From Chitinophagaceae bacterium UBA1931 (GTDB lineage: Bacteria > Bacteroidota > Bacteroidia > Chitinophagales > Chitinophagaceae), in the NCBI GenBank assembly GCA_002337125.1, contig DDFJ01000002.1:1-64000 (forward strand): a stretch of 64,000 bases of DNA, read 5' to 3'. The position numbers and the translations under genes were made by a program. Positions 11,645 to 20,512 of the stretch are shown in pieces. Every line of letters starts with the position of its first letter. The first letter of the stretch is position 1. A model generated the notes under the pieces. The model made no database searches. It was not told where the DNA came from and saw only the letters and a program-made list of their open reading frames with translations.

Positions 11645-13312
11645 ATGGCAAGCAAAAAGTACACCCTTCTTTTAGGGGCCCTATGTCTTTTTTTATCAAA
11701 TCTCTCTGCGCAGAGTTATGATTGGAAAGACTCTTCTCTCATTCCAAGCTCTGGTAAGGCACAGCACAGTGAATTTTTACAGAATCAATACCCTTTCCCG
11801 GCTAAACCGAGAAATCAGTGGGAAATTGGTTTAAGCGTTGGTAATGTAGCTATCAGTGGAGATGTAAACGCAAAACTTCCTCAAATTGGTTGGGGTGCTC
11901 ATGTTAGAAAAGCATTTGGTTATATTTTCTCTGCAAGACTTCAGTATTCTGGCGGTATTGCAAAAGGTATGAACTTCTCTCCTGCTTTTAACTATGGAAA
12001 AAATACAGCTTGGGCAGATAAATATAATGCTCCTATAAATGTTAGATCTAACCAATTTCCCGGTGGTACAACTGGCGCAGTTTACCAGATTTCTTCAAAA
12101 ACAGGATTGCCCTTTACAAGCGCCATGCAAGATCCTGTATATTATAATTACAGAACGGTTTCCCACCAAATGGCTCTGCAAGGTATTGTTACATTGAATA
12201 ATATTCGATTCCATAAATCAAAAACCAATTTTGTTATTTATGGCATTGGTGGTGTAGGTGCATTAATTTACAAATCAAACATAAATGCATTAGATGCAAA
12301 TGGTGGTACTTATGCAAGTCTGTTCCGTGCTGTTGAAAACAAATATGCATTCGAGCATAAAAACAGATCAAACATTTTACGTGATCTGAGAGCCGGAATG
12401 GATAATACATATGAAACCGCTGCTGAAGGACAAGGATGGCGTCGTCCAAAATTGTTCGACATGACATTGAAGCCAACTGTTCAGGCAGGTGTTGGATTTG
12501 CTTTCAAACTTAGCAAACGTTTCAGCCTTGGTATTGAGGAAATTCTTACCTGGACAAATGATGATCTTTTAGATGGTCAGCGTTGGCAAGAACAATCATT
12601 GGGTGGAGATGCGCCCATGACACGTGATTTTGATACATGGCATTATACAAGTGTTAATCTGAACTATAGCCTCGGTTCTAAAGCTGTTGAACCTCTTTGG
12701 TGGTTAAATCCTTTGGATTATGCTTACAACGAGTTGAACGCTCCACGTCACATGAAGATGCCAAAACCAGTATTGGATGATGCTGATGGTGATGGTGTAA
12801 CTGATCAATTCGATAACGAGCCAAACACACCTGCAGGTTGCCCGGTTGATGCTCATGGTGTAAGCCGTGATACTGATGGTGACGGAGTTCCTGATTGTAA
12901 AGATAAAGAGCTGATTACTCCTACTCAGTGCCAGCCAGTAGATGCTGATGGTGTTGGTAAGTGTCCAGATCCAGCTTGTTGTAAAGAACCTCGCCCAGAT
13001 CTTACTGCTTGTAATCTGGTAGATTTACCTTCTATTAACTTTGCTGGAAGTACTACCGCATTAAGTACAGAAGCAAAAGCATTAGTAGGTAGCGTAGCTT
13101 CTTCTCTCCGCGGCAATCCTAATTGCAAACTGATTGTTTGTGGTAGCGCTGCTAAGAGCAAATCTGGTCAGGCTTTAGGTCAAAAACGTGTTGATGCGAT
13201 CGTTAAATATCTGGTTGAAGTACAAGGTATCAGTGCTGATCGTGTAATTGCACAGTACGACTGTCATGAAGGTGATCCTTCTGTAGTTGAACTTCGTTCA
13301 GAAAAGAAATAA
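11645..13312 (+). CDS. OmpA-family outer-membrane protein with calcium-binding TSP3-type repeats
   Basis: A 555-residue envelope protein. A signal peptide ends near SAQ (21-23). Residues about 50-370 are rich in aromatic and Gly strands, as expected of a beta-barrel. Two to three Asp-rich repeats follow (DADGDGVTDQFDNEPNTP, DTDGDGVPDCKD), of the thrombospondin type 3 kind. The C-terminal OmpA domain (about 450-545) is peptidoglycan-binding and ends in KRVDAIVKYLVEVQGI. It probably anchors the outer membrane to the wall. A strong consensus promoter and strong terminator suggest a highly expressed monocistronic gene. Confidence 0.9.
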   Translation: MASKKYTLLLGALCLFLSNLSAQSYDWKDSSLIPSSGKAQHSEFLQNQYPFPAKPRNQWEIGLSVGNVAISGDVNAKLPQIGWGAHVRKAFGYIFSARLQYSGGIAKGMNFSPAFNYGKNTAWADKYNAPINVRSNQFPGGTTGAVYQISSKTGLPFTSAMQDPVYYNYRTVSHQMALQGIVTLNNIRFHKSKTNFVIYGIGGVGALIYKSNINALDANGGTYASLFRAVENKYAFEHKNRSNILRDLRAGMDNTYETAAEGQGWRRPKLFDMTLKPTVQAGVGFAFKLSKRFSLGIEEILTWTNDDLLDGQRWQEQSLGGDAPMTRDFDTWHYTSVNLNYSLGSKAVEPLWWLNPLDYAYNELNAPRHMKMPKPVLDDADGDGVTDQFDNEPNTPAGCPVDAHGVSRDTDGDGVPDCKDKELITPTQCQPVDADGVGKCPDPACCKEPRPDLTACNLVDLPSINFAGSTTALSTEAKALVGSVASSLRGNPNCKLIVCGSAAKSKSGQALGQKRVDAIVKYLVEVQGISADRVIAQYDCHEGDPSVVELRSEKK

Positions 13313-13335
13313 GATAAAATCTTACTGACTATAAG

Positions 13336-13361
13336 ACCCCGGCTTAAGGCCGGGGTTTTTC
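13336..13361 (+). terminator. Terminator behind the OmpA-family gene
   Basis: An 8-bp stem (accccggc at 13336-13343 with gccggggt at 13349-13356), a 5-base loop and a T run, 24 bases after the stop codon. Confidence 0.9.
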
Positions 13362-13445
13362 TTTAGGAAAAGATTAACCCGGTTTTTCAGTTTTTGAGAA
13401 AGGATGAGGCTAATTTGCCCGAAAATCTTAACTTTGCTGGCTTTT

Positions 13446-14279
13446 ATGAATTTTAGAATCAGATTGATCGTAATTTTTGGCGCTTTGTTTTTTGTACTTG
13501 CAGGATGTAACAAAAAGACTGTTACTAAAATCCTCAAGAGCAAGGATGTGGAATATAAATTAGGAATGGCTGAGCAGTATTATGCAAATAAGAAATATAG
13601 CAAAGCACAGCTTATTTACGAGGACTTGTTTCCTTTATTGAGGAATGATACCAGATTTGAAGATCTTTATTTTAAATATGCATATTGTGCTTTTTACCAA
13701 AAAGATTACATGAATGCTGAAAATCTGTTTAAAGGTTTTCTGGATGCTTTCCCTAAAAGTCAAAGAGCTTCAGACGTTGACTTTATGAGAGCATATTGTT
13801 TCTTCAAGCAGTCTCCAAAAGTCGAGTTGGATCAGTCTGCAACACAAAAGGCGATTGGGTTTATGCAGGCGCATTTAAACAATTATCCTGAATCGCCAAA
13901 GCAGGCAGAAGCTAAAAAGATCATTGAAGAGTGTTACGATAAATTAGAGGAAAAGGATTTTAAAAGTGCCGAGTTGTATTATAATATTGGATCGTACAGG
14001 GCGGCAGCTATTACATTTACTAATTTGCTTAACAGATACCCTGAATCAAAACGAGCTGACCAGTATAAATTAATGATCATTAAAGCGTATTATGAATATG
14101 CATTAATGAGTATAGAAGAGAAACAAAAGGAACGTTACGAAAAAGTTGTTGAGGAGTATTATGATTTTGTGGATCGTTTCCCTGAAAGCAAGCATTTAAA
14201 AGATGCTGAAAAATATTTCAATCTTAGTAAAAACAATTTAAACGCAATAAAACATGAGCAGACTAATAAGAAAAGTTAG
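13446..14279 (+). CDS. bamD: Outer-membrane assembly lipoprotein BamD
   Basis: A 277-residue lipoprotein of the BAM complex that folds beta-barrel proteins into the outer membrane. The signal peptide ends in the lipobox VLAGC with the lipidated Cys at 21. Tetratricopeptide-like helices follow, with recurring segments such as NYPESPKQAEAKK, RYPESKRADQYK and RFPESKHLKDAEKYF. I choose the second ATG; the first (13404) would put 14 polar and hydrophobic residues ahead of a normal signal peptide. It opens the run bamD-rpoZ-coaBC-DUF4835-DUF4296, an arrangement I know from other Bacteroidota. Confidence 0.9.
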   Translation: MNFRIRLIVIFGALFFVLAGCNKKTVTKILKSKDVEYKLGMAEQYYANKKYSKAQLIYEDLFPLLRNDTRFEDLYFKYAYCAFYQKDYMNAENLFKGFLDAFPKSQRASDVDFMRAYCFFKQSPKVELDQSATQKAIGFMQAHLNNYPESPKQAEAKKIIEECYDKLEEKDFKSAELYYNIGSYRAAAITFTNLLNRYPESKRADQYKLMIIKAYYEYALMSIEEKQKERYEKVVEEYYDFVDRFPESKHLKDAEKYFNLSKNNLNAIKHEQTNKKS

Positions 14280-14595
14280 TGTTAACACAAGCAGTGTTGT
14301 TGAGACAAAAAATGTTGCTGATTTAAAGGCAAAAACCGGCAATCTTTATGAGTCTATTGCTGTTATTGCAAAGCGTGCCAACCAAATCAACATTTCTTTG
14401 AAGGAAGAGTTGCATAGTAAACTCGAAGAGTTTGCCAGCCATACAGACAGTCTGGAAGAAATACATGAAAACAAAGAGCAAATCGAAATTTCCAAAGCGT
14501 ATGAGCGTATGCCTAACCCGGCTTTGCTTGCTACCCAGGAATTTTCTGATGATAAAATTTATTACCGCAGAGCAGAGAATGATCTGTTCTCGTAA
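14254..14595 (+). CDS. rpoZ: DNA-directed RNA polymerase omega subunit
   Basis: A 113-residue omega subunit of the Bacteroidota type. The family core is SIAVIAKRANQINISLKEEL, the helix that clamps the beta' subunit. The C-terminal half is charged, and PNPALLATQEF near residue 90 is typical of the Bacteroidota form. It overlaps the end of bamD by 26 bases in another frame, so translation is probably coupled. A strong terminator follows, which may isolate it from coaBC. Confidence 0.85.
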   Translation: MSRLIRKVSVNTSSVVETKNVADLKAKTGNLYESIAVIAKRANQINISLKEELHSKLEEFASHTDSLEEIHENKEQIEISKAYERMPNPALLATQEFSDDKIYYRRAENDLFS

Positions 14596-14614
14596 TAACA
14601 ATTAAATATGTTGT

Positions 14615-14646
14615 ATATGGCGGCCATAGGCCGCCATATCTTTTTA
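14615..14646 (+). terminator. Terminator between rpoZ and coaBC
   Basis: An 11-bp perfect stem (14615-14625 with 14629-14639, core ggcggcc/ggccgcc), a 3-base loop, then tcttttta. Readthrough or a second promoter would be needed for coaBC. Confidence 0.85.
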
Positions 14647-14675
14647 TTCAACATTTTGTTTAATTTACAGCAGCT

Positions 14676-15875
14676 ATGAAACTGGCAGGAAAAAAAATTG
14701 TGCTTGGTGTAACCGGTAGTATTGCCGCTTACAAATCTGTTCAATTGGTAAGGTTACTTATTAAAGAAGGGGCAGAGGTAAAAGTAATAATAACACCTGC
14801 GGCAAAAGATTTTGTTTCTCCATTAGTCTTATCAACACTATCAAAAAATAAAGTTTCAGTAGATTTTTTTAATGATGATAGTTGGTCAAATCATGTAGAG
14901 TTAGGGCGTTGGGCTGACTTGATGCTTATTGCACCACTGAGTTGTAATACACTTGCTAAAATGGCCCATGGTATTTGTGATAACCTGCTTTTATCGGTCT
15001 ATCTTTCATCTGTTTGTCCGGTAATGGTTGCTCCTGCGATGGATGAAGATATGTGGAAGCATCCTTCAACACAACGTAATATTGAAACTGTTAAGTCTTA
15101 CGGAAACATTGTTATTCCTGTTGCTGCTGGCGAACTTGCAAGTGGTTTAATTGGAGAAGGCAGGATGGCAGAACCTGAAGAAATTACAGCGAATGTGATC
15201 CGTTTTTTTTTGAGCAGTAAGCAACTTGCCGGCATTAAAGTTTTAGTGACTGCCGGACCAACTTTTGAGCCAATTGATCCTGTACGATTTATTGGCAATC
15301 GCTCCAGTGGTAAAATGGGAATTGCTATTGCTGAAGAATTCAGGAAAAGAGGAGCTGAAGTGATTCTGGTACTCGGTCCTTCAACGGAAAAAATTTACAA
15401 TGAAATTGATGAAGTAATACGTGTTGAAACTGCGGAAGAGATGTTCAATACCTGTATAAAGAAATTTCCTTTAGTTGATGTTGCAGTTATGTCGGCTGCA
15501 GTTGCCGATTATACCCCAGTAAATGTTGCAGAAGAAAAAATTAAGAAGAATAATCAGTCTTTGCAAATTGAGCTTAAGGAAACCAAGGATATATTGAAAA
15601 GCTTGGGTAGTATTAAGAAGGAAGGTCAAATTCTTGTTGGTTTTGCACTTGAAACGAATAATGAAAAAGAGAATGCGCTTAAAAAGCTGCAATCAAAAAA
15701 TGCAGATTTGATTGTTTTAAATTCATTACAGGATGAAGGTGCTGGGTTTGGACTCAACACAAATAAAATAACGATTTTTGATAAGAAAGGGAATGAAACT
15801 TCGTTTTCAATCAAGAAAAAGAGCGAAGTGGCTGCAGATATAATTGATACAATAAAAACATTGATAGATGCCTAA
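14676..15875 (+). CDS. coaBC: Bifunctional phosphopantothenoylcysteine decarboxylase / phosphopantothenate-cysteine ligase
   Basis: A 399-residue enzyme catalysing two consecutive steps of coenzyme A synthesis. The N-terminal flavoprotein decarboxylase (CoaC, about 1-190) shows GVTGSIAAYK, the catalytic His73 in NHVELGRWAD and the FMN region APLSCNTLAKMA. The C-terminal ligase (CoaB) shows VTAGPTFEPIDPVRFIGN and the RSSGKMG motif. Compared with E. coli Dfp, the PASANT-loop Asn125 is Asp123 here (PAMDEDM) and the flap Cys158 is Ser156 (ELASGL). I think both substitutions occur in other Bacteroidota but could not check. The downstream gene overlaps it by 8 bases. Confidence 0.93.
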   Translation: MKLAGKKIVLGVTGSIAAYKSVQLVRLLIKEGAEVKVIITPAAKDFVSPLVLSTLSKNKVSVDFFNDDSWSNHVELGRWADLMLIAPLSCNTLAKMAHGICDNLLLSVYLSSVCPVMVAPAMDEDMWKHPSTQRNIETVKSYGNIVIPVAAGELASGLIGEGRMAEPEEITANVIRFFLSSKQLAGIKVLVTAGPTFEPIDPVRFIGNRSSGKMGIAIAEEFRKRGAEVILVLGPSTEKIYNEIDEVIRVETAEEMFNTCIKKFPLVDVAVMSAAVADYTPVNVAEEKIKKNNQSLQIELKETKDILKSLGSIKKEGQILVGFALETNNEKENALKKLQSKNADLIVLNSLQDEGAGFGLNTNKITIFDKKGNETSFSIKKKSEVAADIIDTIKTLIDA

Positions 15876-16791
15876 GTTCTACGGTCTGTTATTTTTGTTA
15901 CTCTTTACATTTTATGATATTCATGCCCAGGAATTAAATGCCCGGGTGCGGATTGTAGATAGCAAAATCAGCTCAAATATCGACAGGAAAATATTCCGCA
16001 CGTTGGAAACTGCACTCACAAATTTCCTGAATAACCGGAAATGGACATCAGATGAATTTAAACCTAATGAAAAAATCAGCTGCCAGATTTTAATTAACCT
16101 CAGGGAGATGACTGATCAAAATGCATTTTCAGGATCAATCACTATACAATCGGCCCGACCAGTGCATTCAAGTTCTTACCTGTCGCCCATAATAAATTTC
16201 CAGGACCCAAACTTCGACTTTAAGTATGTCGAATCTCAATCGCTTGATTTTAATGAAAACAGAATAACTGGCAGTGATCCGTTGGTTTCAAATCTAACAG
16301 CGGTAATGGCCTATTATGCATACATTATTATTGGTTTTGATTACAATTCTTTTTCTTTAAGAGGCGGAACGCAGTTCTTTCAAAAGGCATTGAATATTGT
16401 CAATAATGCGCCTGACGGAGCAACAATCTCCGGATGGAAATCATTTGAAAATAACAACCGAAACAGGTACTGGCTTGCAGAAAACCTGAGTAATAACAGG
16501 TACACTTCCATTCATGATGTTTATTTCAGCTATTATCGTAAAGGAATGGATGTTTTGTATAACGATATTAACGGCGCCCGGTTAGAAATAATGAATGCAC
16601 TTGTATATCTTGATAATATTAACAGGGAAAATCCTAACCTGATGGTTGTTCAGTTTTTCATGTCGGGCAAATCAGATGAGTTAATTAATATTTTCAAGAA
16701 GGCTCCTGAACAGGATAAATCAAAAGCAGCCGAAATCCTTTCCAGGATTGATGTAAGCAACTCCAATAAATATAAACAGGATTTGAAATGA
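15868..16791 (+). CDS. DUF4835 family periplasmic protein (PorD-like)
   Basis: A 307-residue exported protein. The signal peptide ends near DIHAQ (17-21) and the mature part begins ELNARVRIVDSKI, the recognisable start of the DUF4835 family. This family has been named PorD in type IX secretion literature, although its mechanism is unknown; that name is from memory. The YYAYIIIGFDYNSFSLRGG segment is the most conserved core. It overlaps coaBC by 8 bases and the next gene by an ATGA stop-start overlap, so the three are tightly coupled. Confidence 0.8.
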   Translation: MPKFYGLLFLLLFTFYDIHAQELNARVRIVDSKISSNIDRKIFRTLETALTNFLNNRKWTSDEFKPNEKISCQILINLREMTDQNAFSGSITIQSARPVHSSSYLSPIINFQDPNFDFKYVESQSLDFNENRITGSDPLVSNLTAVMAYYAYIIIGFDYNSFSLRGGTQFFQKALNIVNNAPDGATISGWKSFENNNRNRYWLAENLSNNRYTSIHDVYFSYYRKGMDVLYNDINGARLEIMNALVYLDNINRENPNLMVVQFFMSGKSDELINIFKKAPEQDKSKAAEILSRIDVSNSNKYKQDLK

Positions 16792-17195
16792 GATTAACAG
16801 GATGGATTTTAGCTGGTTTTTTATTAGTGCTACTTTCATGTTCCGACAAAAGAAAGATTCCTGCTGGCGTACTTTCAATGGAAAAGATGGAAGCTGTTCT
16901 TTCTGATATTTTAATTGCAGATGCTTTAAATGTAGAGAGATGTGCAAGAGATACATCACTAAAACTTCAAGCCGAAAATGCATCGTATTTTTTGAAGATT
17001 TACAAGATGCATAAAATTGACACAGCAGTTTTTAATAAAAGCTATGATTTCTATTTACGCCGGCCAGATATGTTAAAAGAGATCAGTGATACAGTAATTG
17101 CTGTATTAAACAGAAAGAACCTTCAACCTATTAATTCAACCGATTCAATACAAAAGAAAATTCATGGTAGTAACGTCACGCAAACTCCAAGATAG
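16788..17195 (+). CDS. DUF4296 domain lipoprotein
   Basis: A 135-residue small lipoprotein. The signal peptide ends in a lipobox (LVLLSC, Cys at 18). The domain contains IPAGVLSMEKMEAVLSDIL, HKIDTAVFNKSYDFY and DMLKEISDTVI, which match my recollection of DUF4296. The C-terminal 25 residues are polar and low-complexity. Function is unknown. It starts inside the stop of the DUF4835 gene (ATGA) and is a usual neighbour of it. Confidence 0.75.
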   Translation: MRLTGWILAGFLLVLLSCSDKRKIPAGVLSMEKMEAVLSDILIADALNVERCARDTSLKLQAENASYFLKIYKMHKIDTAVFNKSYDFYLRRPDMLKEISDTVIAVLNRKNLQPINSTDSIQKKIHGSNVTQTPR

Positions 17196-17910
17196 TTTAG
17201 GTATAAGCCCTGAAATTGCGCATTATTTTGCTAATGAAAGACAAGTACCTGCCGATAATCTCTTTTGGGAAAAGAAAAGAGTGTACATCTCCGGAGGTTT
17301 TGGTTATTTAACGATTCCTATTGTATTTGACCTTGTTTACCGATCAGGCGTATCATTGGATTTGTTATTAGCAGATCAGCATGTAACCCTGATGGAGAAA
17401 GGGTTTCACAGTTTAAAACGTTACGAAAAAGCGGACTGTACTTTTGAAGAATTTCTTAATGATTGCCGATCGTTACTTGATGGAAAAATAAAACAACAGA
17501 AACTTGCTTTTGATTTATTTGATTTATTTTCCGGTAAAAGCCCCCGGTTCTTTAAGTTTGAAACAACGCATAAAGCGCTTGCAAGATCAGATAGTTTTTT
17601 ATTCACTCTTGTTGACCTAGATGTAACAGATGAATGGGTTGAGAAATTTTTGATTTATTGGTATGCAATTGCACGACCTATATTATTGCTGGATGATTTC
17701 AAAGATTTAATTGAAGACCGTGCAAATAAAGATGAGAATACAATTATTGAATTAGGTAATGATGCCAGTGCAATCAAAAAAGCATATCAATTTGGAATAG
17801 ATGATCTGGATAGGTTAAAGGAAATAAATCCAATACTTGCAAAGTTTATGCAAGGCATGTTGGCAGATGCCTTAACCTACAGGCACATTATTAATGAAAC
17901 TGGAAATTAA
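17164..17910 (+). CDS. Protein of unknown function, predicted soluble and helical
   Basis: A 248-residue cytoplasmic-looking protein that I do not recognise. It overlaps the DUF4296 gene by 32 bases. It is largely helical, with no signal peptide or membrane segment. An acidic cluster L-L-L-D-D-F-K-D-L-I-E-D spans 174-185 (Asp177, 178, 181, 185). This resembles in spacing the DDxxD motif of isoprenoid synthases, but a single such motif is weak evidence. The alternative is a conserved Bacteroidota orphan. Its 3' end overlaps the convergent response-regulator gene by 4 bases. Confidence 0.7.
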   Translation: MVVTSRKLQDSLGISPEIAHYFANERQVPADNLFWEKKRVYISGGFGYLTIPIVFDLVYRSGVSLDLLLADQHVTLMEKGFHSLKRYEKADCTFEEFLNDCRSLLDGKIKQQKLAFDLFDLFSGKSPRFFKFETTHKALARSDSFLFTLVDLDVTDEWVEKFLIYWYAIARPILLLDDFKDLIEDRANKDENTIIELGNDASAIKKAYQFGIDDLDRLKEINPILAKFMQGMLADALTYRHIINETGN

Positions 17911-18557
17911 TCGATCAACGAATTCTTCATTGCAAAAAATACAAGTCCCACTGAATTTTTAACGCCGAATCTTTCCATCAGCCTGTCTTTAATTGCTTCT
18001 ACTGTACGTGGGCTTATTTCCATTTCTTTGGCAATTTCCTGTGCAGTATATTCCATGCAAAGAAGCCTGATAACCTGCTTTTCTTTTTCTGAAATCTGGA
18101 TTTCGCTGTTGAGTGTTGGTATTGTTTTAACCTTGTTATGTGATTTCTTTAAAAGTATGCGGTTTACAAAATTATTGAGATAATATCCTTTTGTATATAC
18201 TTCAAGAATCGCTTTCTTTATTTCTGAAGGGTCTGAACTTTTTAACAAGTAGCCATTTGCTCCGTTTTCCATCAGGTGAGTTACAAAACGCTCATCTTCA
18301 TACATGGTTAAAACCAATACATGCATGTGAGGGAATTGCTTACTGATGATTTTTGTTGTTTCAATCCCGTCTTTACCCGGCATACGTAAATCCATCAGTA
18401 TTACATCAGGCTGAGCTTCTTCCAGGCCAGCAAGCAAATCTTCTCCATTCTCTGCTTCAAGAACGAACTTAATGTTTGTATATGATCTTAAGGAAAGAAT
18501 TACACCCTTCCTGAAAATTTGATGATCATCAGCAATTGCTACTTTTATTTGGCTCAT
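17907..18557 (-). CDS. NarL/FixJ-family response regulator
   Basis: A 216-residue two-domain regulator. The receiver has the acidic pair D10-D11, the phosphorylatable D56 (VILMDLRMPGKDG) and the conserved Thr and Lys (LTMYED, LLKSSDP). The LuxR-type HTH follows (about 150-210), with SEKEKQVIRLLCMEYTAQEIA and SPRTVEAIKDRL. It lies 41 bases downstream of the histidine kinase gene on the same strand, so it is the likely cognate output. Targets are unknown. Confidence 0.9.
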   Translation of the reverse strand: MSQIKVAIADDHQIFRKGVILSLRSYTNIKFVLEAENGEDLLAGLEEAQPDVILMDLRMPGKDGIETTKIISKQFPHMHVLVLTMYEDERFVTHLMENGANGYLLKSSDPSEIKKAILEVYTKGYYLNNFVNRILLKKSHNKVKTIPTLNSEIQISEKEKQVIRLLCMEYTAQEIAKEMEISPRTVEAIKDRLMERFGVKNSVGLVFFAMKNSLID

Positions 18558-18598
18558 AAATTCAGTCTTTCGTAAAATTAAGCTATTTCGTTTATTAT

Positions 18599-19423
18599 TT
18601 ACTGTAGCGCCTGGATCGGAATTTCGATTGTAACTTTAAAATACGTATTTGAAGGATCTTTTTCAAACAGAATTCTTGAACTCAGAATTTTTATACGGCT
18701 ATGAATATTTTTCAAACCCATGCCTTTCGGCGTATCCCTTAATTTTTCATATTCTGTCTGTGTCATCCCTTCACCATCATGGTGTATTCTGATATAAATG
18801 TATTGATCTGTTTTGTTTTGGGTAAGATGAATAAAGCTGGAGTGACTATGTTTTAAAATGTTATTGATCAGCTCCTGCAAAACTCTGTAAATCGATAATT
18901 CATATTCCAGCTTAAGTCGCCTTTTATAATCATGAAAGCGTGCACTTGTACTAATGGTTCCACTTCCATTTATTTTTTGGAACATATCATTTACAGCACT
19001 TTCCAATCCAAAATTTTTCAATGTTGGAGGAATCAGGTTGTGCGACATATTCCTGATCAGCTGAATAGTGTCATCAATAATCTGCTTTGCATTATAAATA
19101 CTCTGCAGCTGAGTTCCCTGGTCCTGGTGAATCAGGTTCTCATTTAAATACAATCTTACTGTTGCAAGAAGTGGTCCGGCATCATCATGTAAATCTGCAG
19201 CAATACGTTGTCGTTCCTCTTCCTGGCTTTGTATTGAGGCCTGCAGCATCATTTGTTGCTGATCTTCCTGCATTTTTTTCATGCGTAGCTGGAAATAGAT
19301 GACTTTTCGCTGGTGAAATACAATAAATACAATAAGGCCCACAGCAAGCAACAACATCCCGAATGTACCTAAGTACACTACATAAGTTGTATTATTCGGA
19401 TTTGATACTTGAAGGAAAAACAT
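18599..19423 (-). CDS. NarL-type sensor histidine kinase (HisKA_3)
   Basis: A 274-residue kinase. One transmembrane helix (about 15-38) is followed by a coiled linker and the dimerisation domain with EEERQRIAADLHDDAG (His79 phosphoacceptor), then the HATPase domain (N box ELINNILKHS, G box GMGLKNIHSRI). There is no recognisable extracellular sensor domain, so the signal probably enters through another protein. The putative 7-TM membrane gene just upstream is a candidate sensor partner. The next gene downstream encodes a response regulator. Confidence 0.9.
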   Translation of the reverse strand: MFFLQVSNPNNTTYVVYLGTFGMLLLAVGLIVFIVFHQRKVIYFQLRMKKMQEDQQQMMLQASIQSQEEERQRIAADLHDDAGPLLATVRLYLNENLIHQDQGTQLQSIYNAKQIIDDTIQLIRNMSHNLIPPTLKNFGLESAVNDMFQKINGSGTISTSARFHDYKRRLKLEYELSIYRVLQELINNILKHSHSSFIHLTQNKTDQYIYIRIHHDGEGMTQTEYEKLRDTPKGMGLKNIHSRIKILSSRILFEKDPSNTYFKVTIEIPIQALQ

Positions 19424-19453
19424 GTGTGGAATTAAGCGGGTTAATCTTTGAGT

Positions 19454-20095
19454 TTATATATGGCTTAATACATTCGTTTTACTTCTGAAAAGAAAGGAAA
19501 CTGATAAAATTAGATTCCTTAAAATGAAAAGTAAAGCATGTATATATACATATTGGTTGTAAAAGAATTTATCATTATTTAATGATTGCTGCTTAAAGAG
19601 AAAGACAAAAAATGTTCCAGTAGCAAAAATGAATAAGCTTGTAACTCCCCAAAATTCCGGTTTTGCATAAATAAAGAACGAATCTATCCTCCTGAGTTCC
19701 TGATAATAATAGACCAGGCAGGAAATAATAAATATTAGGGATGCGCTGGCTTTAATGGAAGAACTATATTCCTGATCGTTTAGATTTTTAATGATCCACA
19801 CTATCAGAAATAATGAATAAAGTGCAAGTATTAATAATAAACTAGTCCTTGATTTTATTATTTGCTTAAAGAAAAAGAAAATAAGTATTACCTGTGCGGG
19901 CAGACTAAATAATGTAAACCAGGAAAAAAAGCCTGTAAAGTGTTCATCAACTATATAAGCCACCCGTTCAAGGAAGAAAAGAAAAATGTATAAAAAAAGA
20001 AACCATCTGTATTTTTCTTTTGGTTTCGTGTAAAAAAGAAAAATACAGATGGGTAATAAAAGAGAAATCTTCGCTATCGATTCAATATAATCCAA
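19454..20095 (-). CDS. Polytopic membrane protein of unknown function
   Basis: A 213-residue integral membrane protein with about seven hydrophobic stretches (near 8-22, 28-44, 58-75, 84-103, 118-133, 147-166 and 182-203). I do not recognise a family. It reads from a TTG start (MDYIESIAK); no in-frame ATG lies nearby. It precedes the histidine kinase by 30 bases on the same strand, and the kinase has no sensor domain of its own. A membrane sensing or coupling role is therefore plausible, but is inferred from context only. Confidence 0.65.
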   Translation of the reverse strand: MDYIESIAKISLLLPICIFLFYTKPKEKYRWFLFLYIFLFFLERVAYIVDEHFTGFFSWFTLFSLPAQVILIFFFFKQIIKSRTSLLLILALYSLFLIVWIIKNLNDQEYSSSIKASASLIFIISCLVYYYQELRRIDSFFIYAKPEFWGVTSLFIFATGTFFVFLFKQQSLNNDKFFYNQYVYIHALLFILRNLILSVSFLFRSKTNVLSHI

Positions 20096-20149
20096 ATTTG
20101 AGTCTTATTAACTCAAATATAGGTAAAAGGTTTTACTTTGTAACCTAAA

Positions 20150-20512
20150 CTACCAACCACTGTCAGTTACGAAATCAGAGTTTGAGCTCTTGTCACCAAC
20201 TAGAGCTTCTTCACTTGTAATTGTACCGTCAGGATTAACTACATTTAATGTAACAATTGGTTTGTAGTCTGCGTCAACGCCTAAATAAACCAAGTGCATG
20301 TTGCCATTTTCATCATAAGAAGGAAGAATAGTAACACCTTCGCAGCCAGGTTGGCTCAGAATCTTGTTAAGAATGTTTTTGCCAATGATATGACCGGTTG
20401 CAAGATCAGGGTGCTTGTCAAAGAAACGTTTAACCATTTCTTCACCAGCTTCGATTCCAACGTGCTGACCGATTTCAGAAACCTGTGCTTTGAGTAATAA
20501 TTCTTTTTGCAT
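20150..20512 (-). CDS. Hypothetical protein, 120 residues
   Basis: A 120-residue soluble protein of unrecognised family. It has a helical N-terminal half (KAQVSEIGQHVGIEAGEEMVKRFF) and a strand-rich C-terminal half with conserved-looking VTILPSYDENGNMHLVYLGV. No signal peptide or membrane segment. Codon use and composition match the neighbours, so it is probably real. It is the first gene of a minus-strand run that continues into the membrane protein, kinase and response regulator, with 54 bases to the next gene; a link to that pathway is conjecture. Confidence 0.65.
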   Translation of the reverse strand: MQKELLLKAQVSEIGQHVGIEAGEEMVKRFFDKHPDLATGHIIGKNILNKILSQPGCEGVTILPSYDENGNMHLVYLGVDADYKPIVTLNVVNPDGTITSEEALVGDKSSNSDFVTDSGW

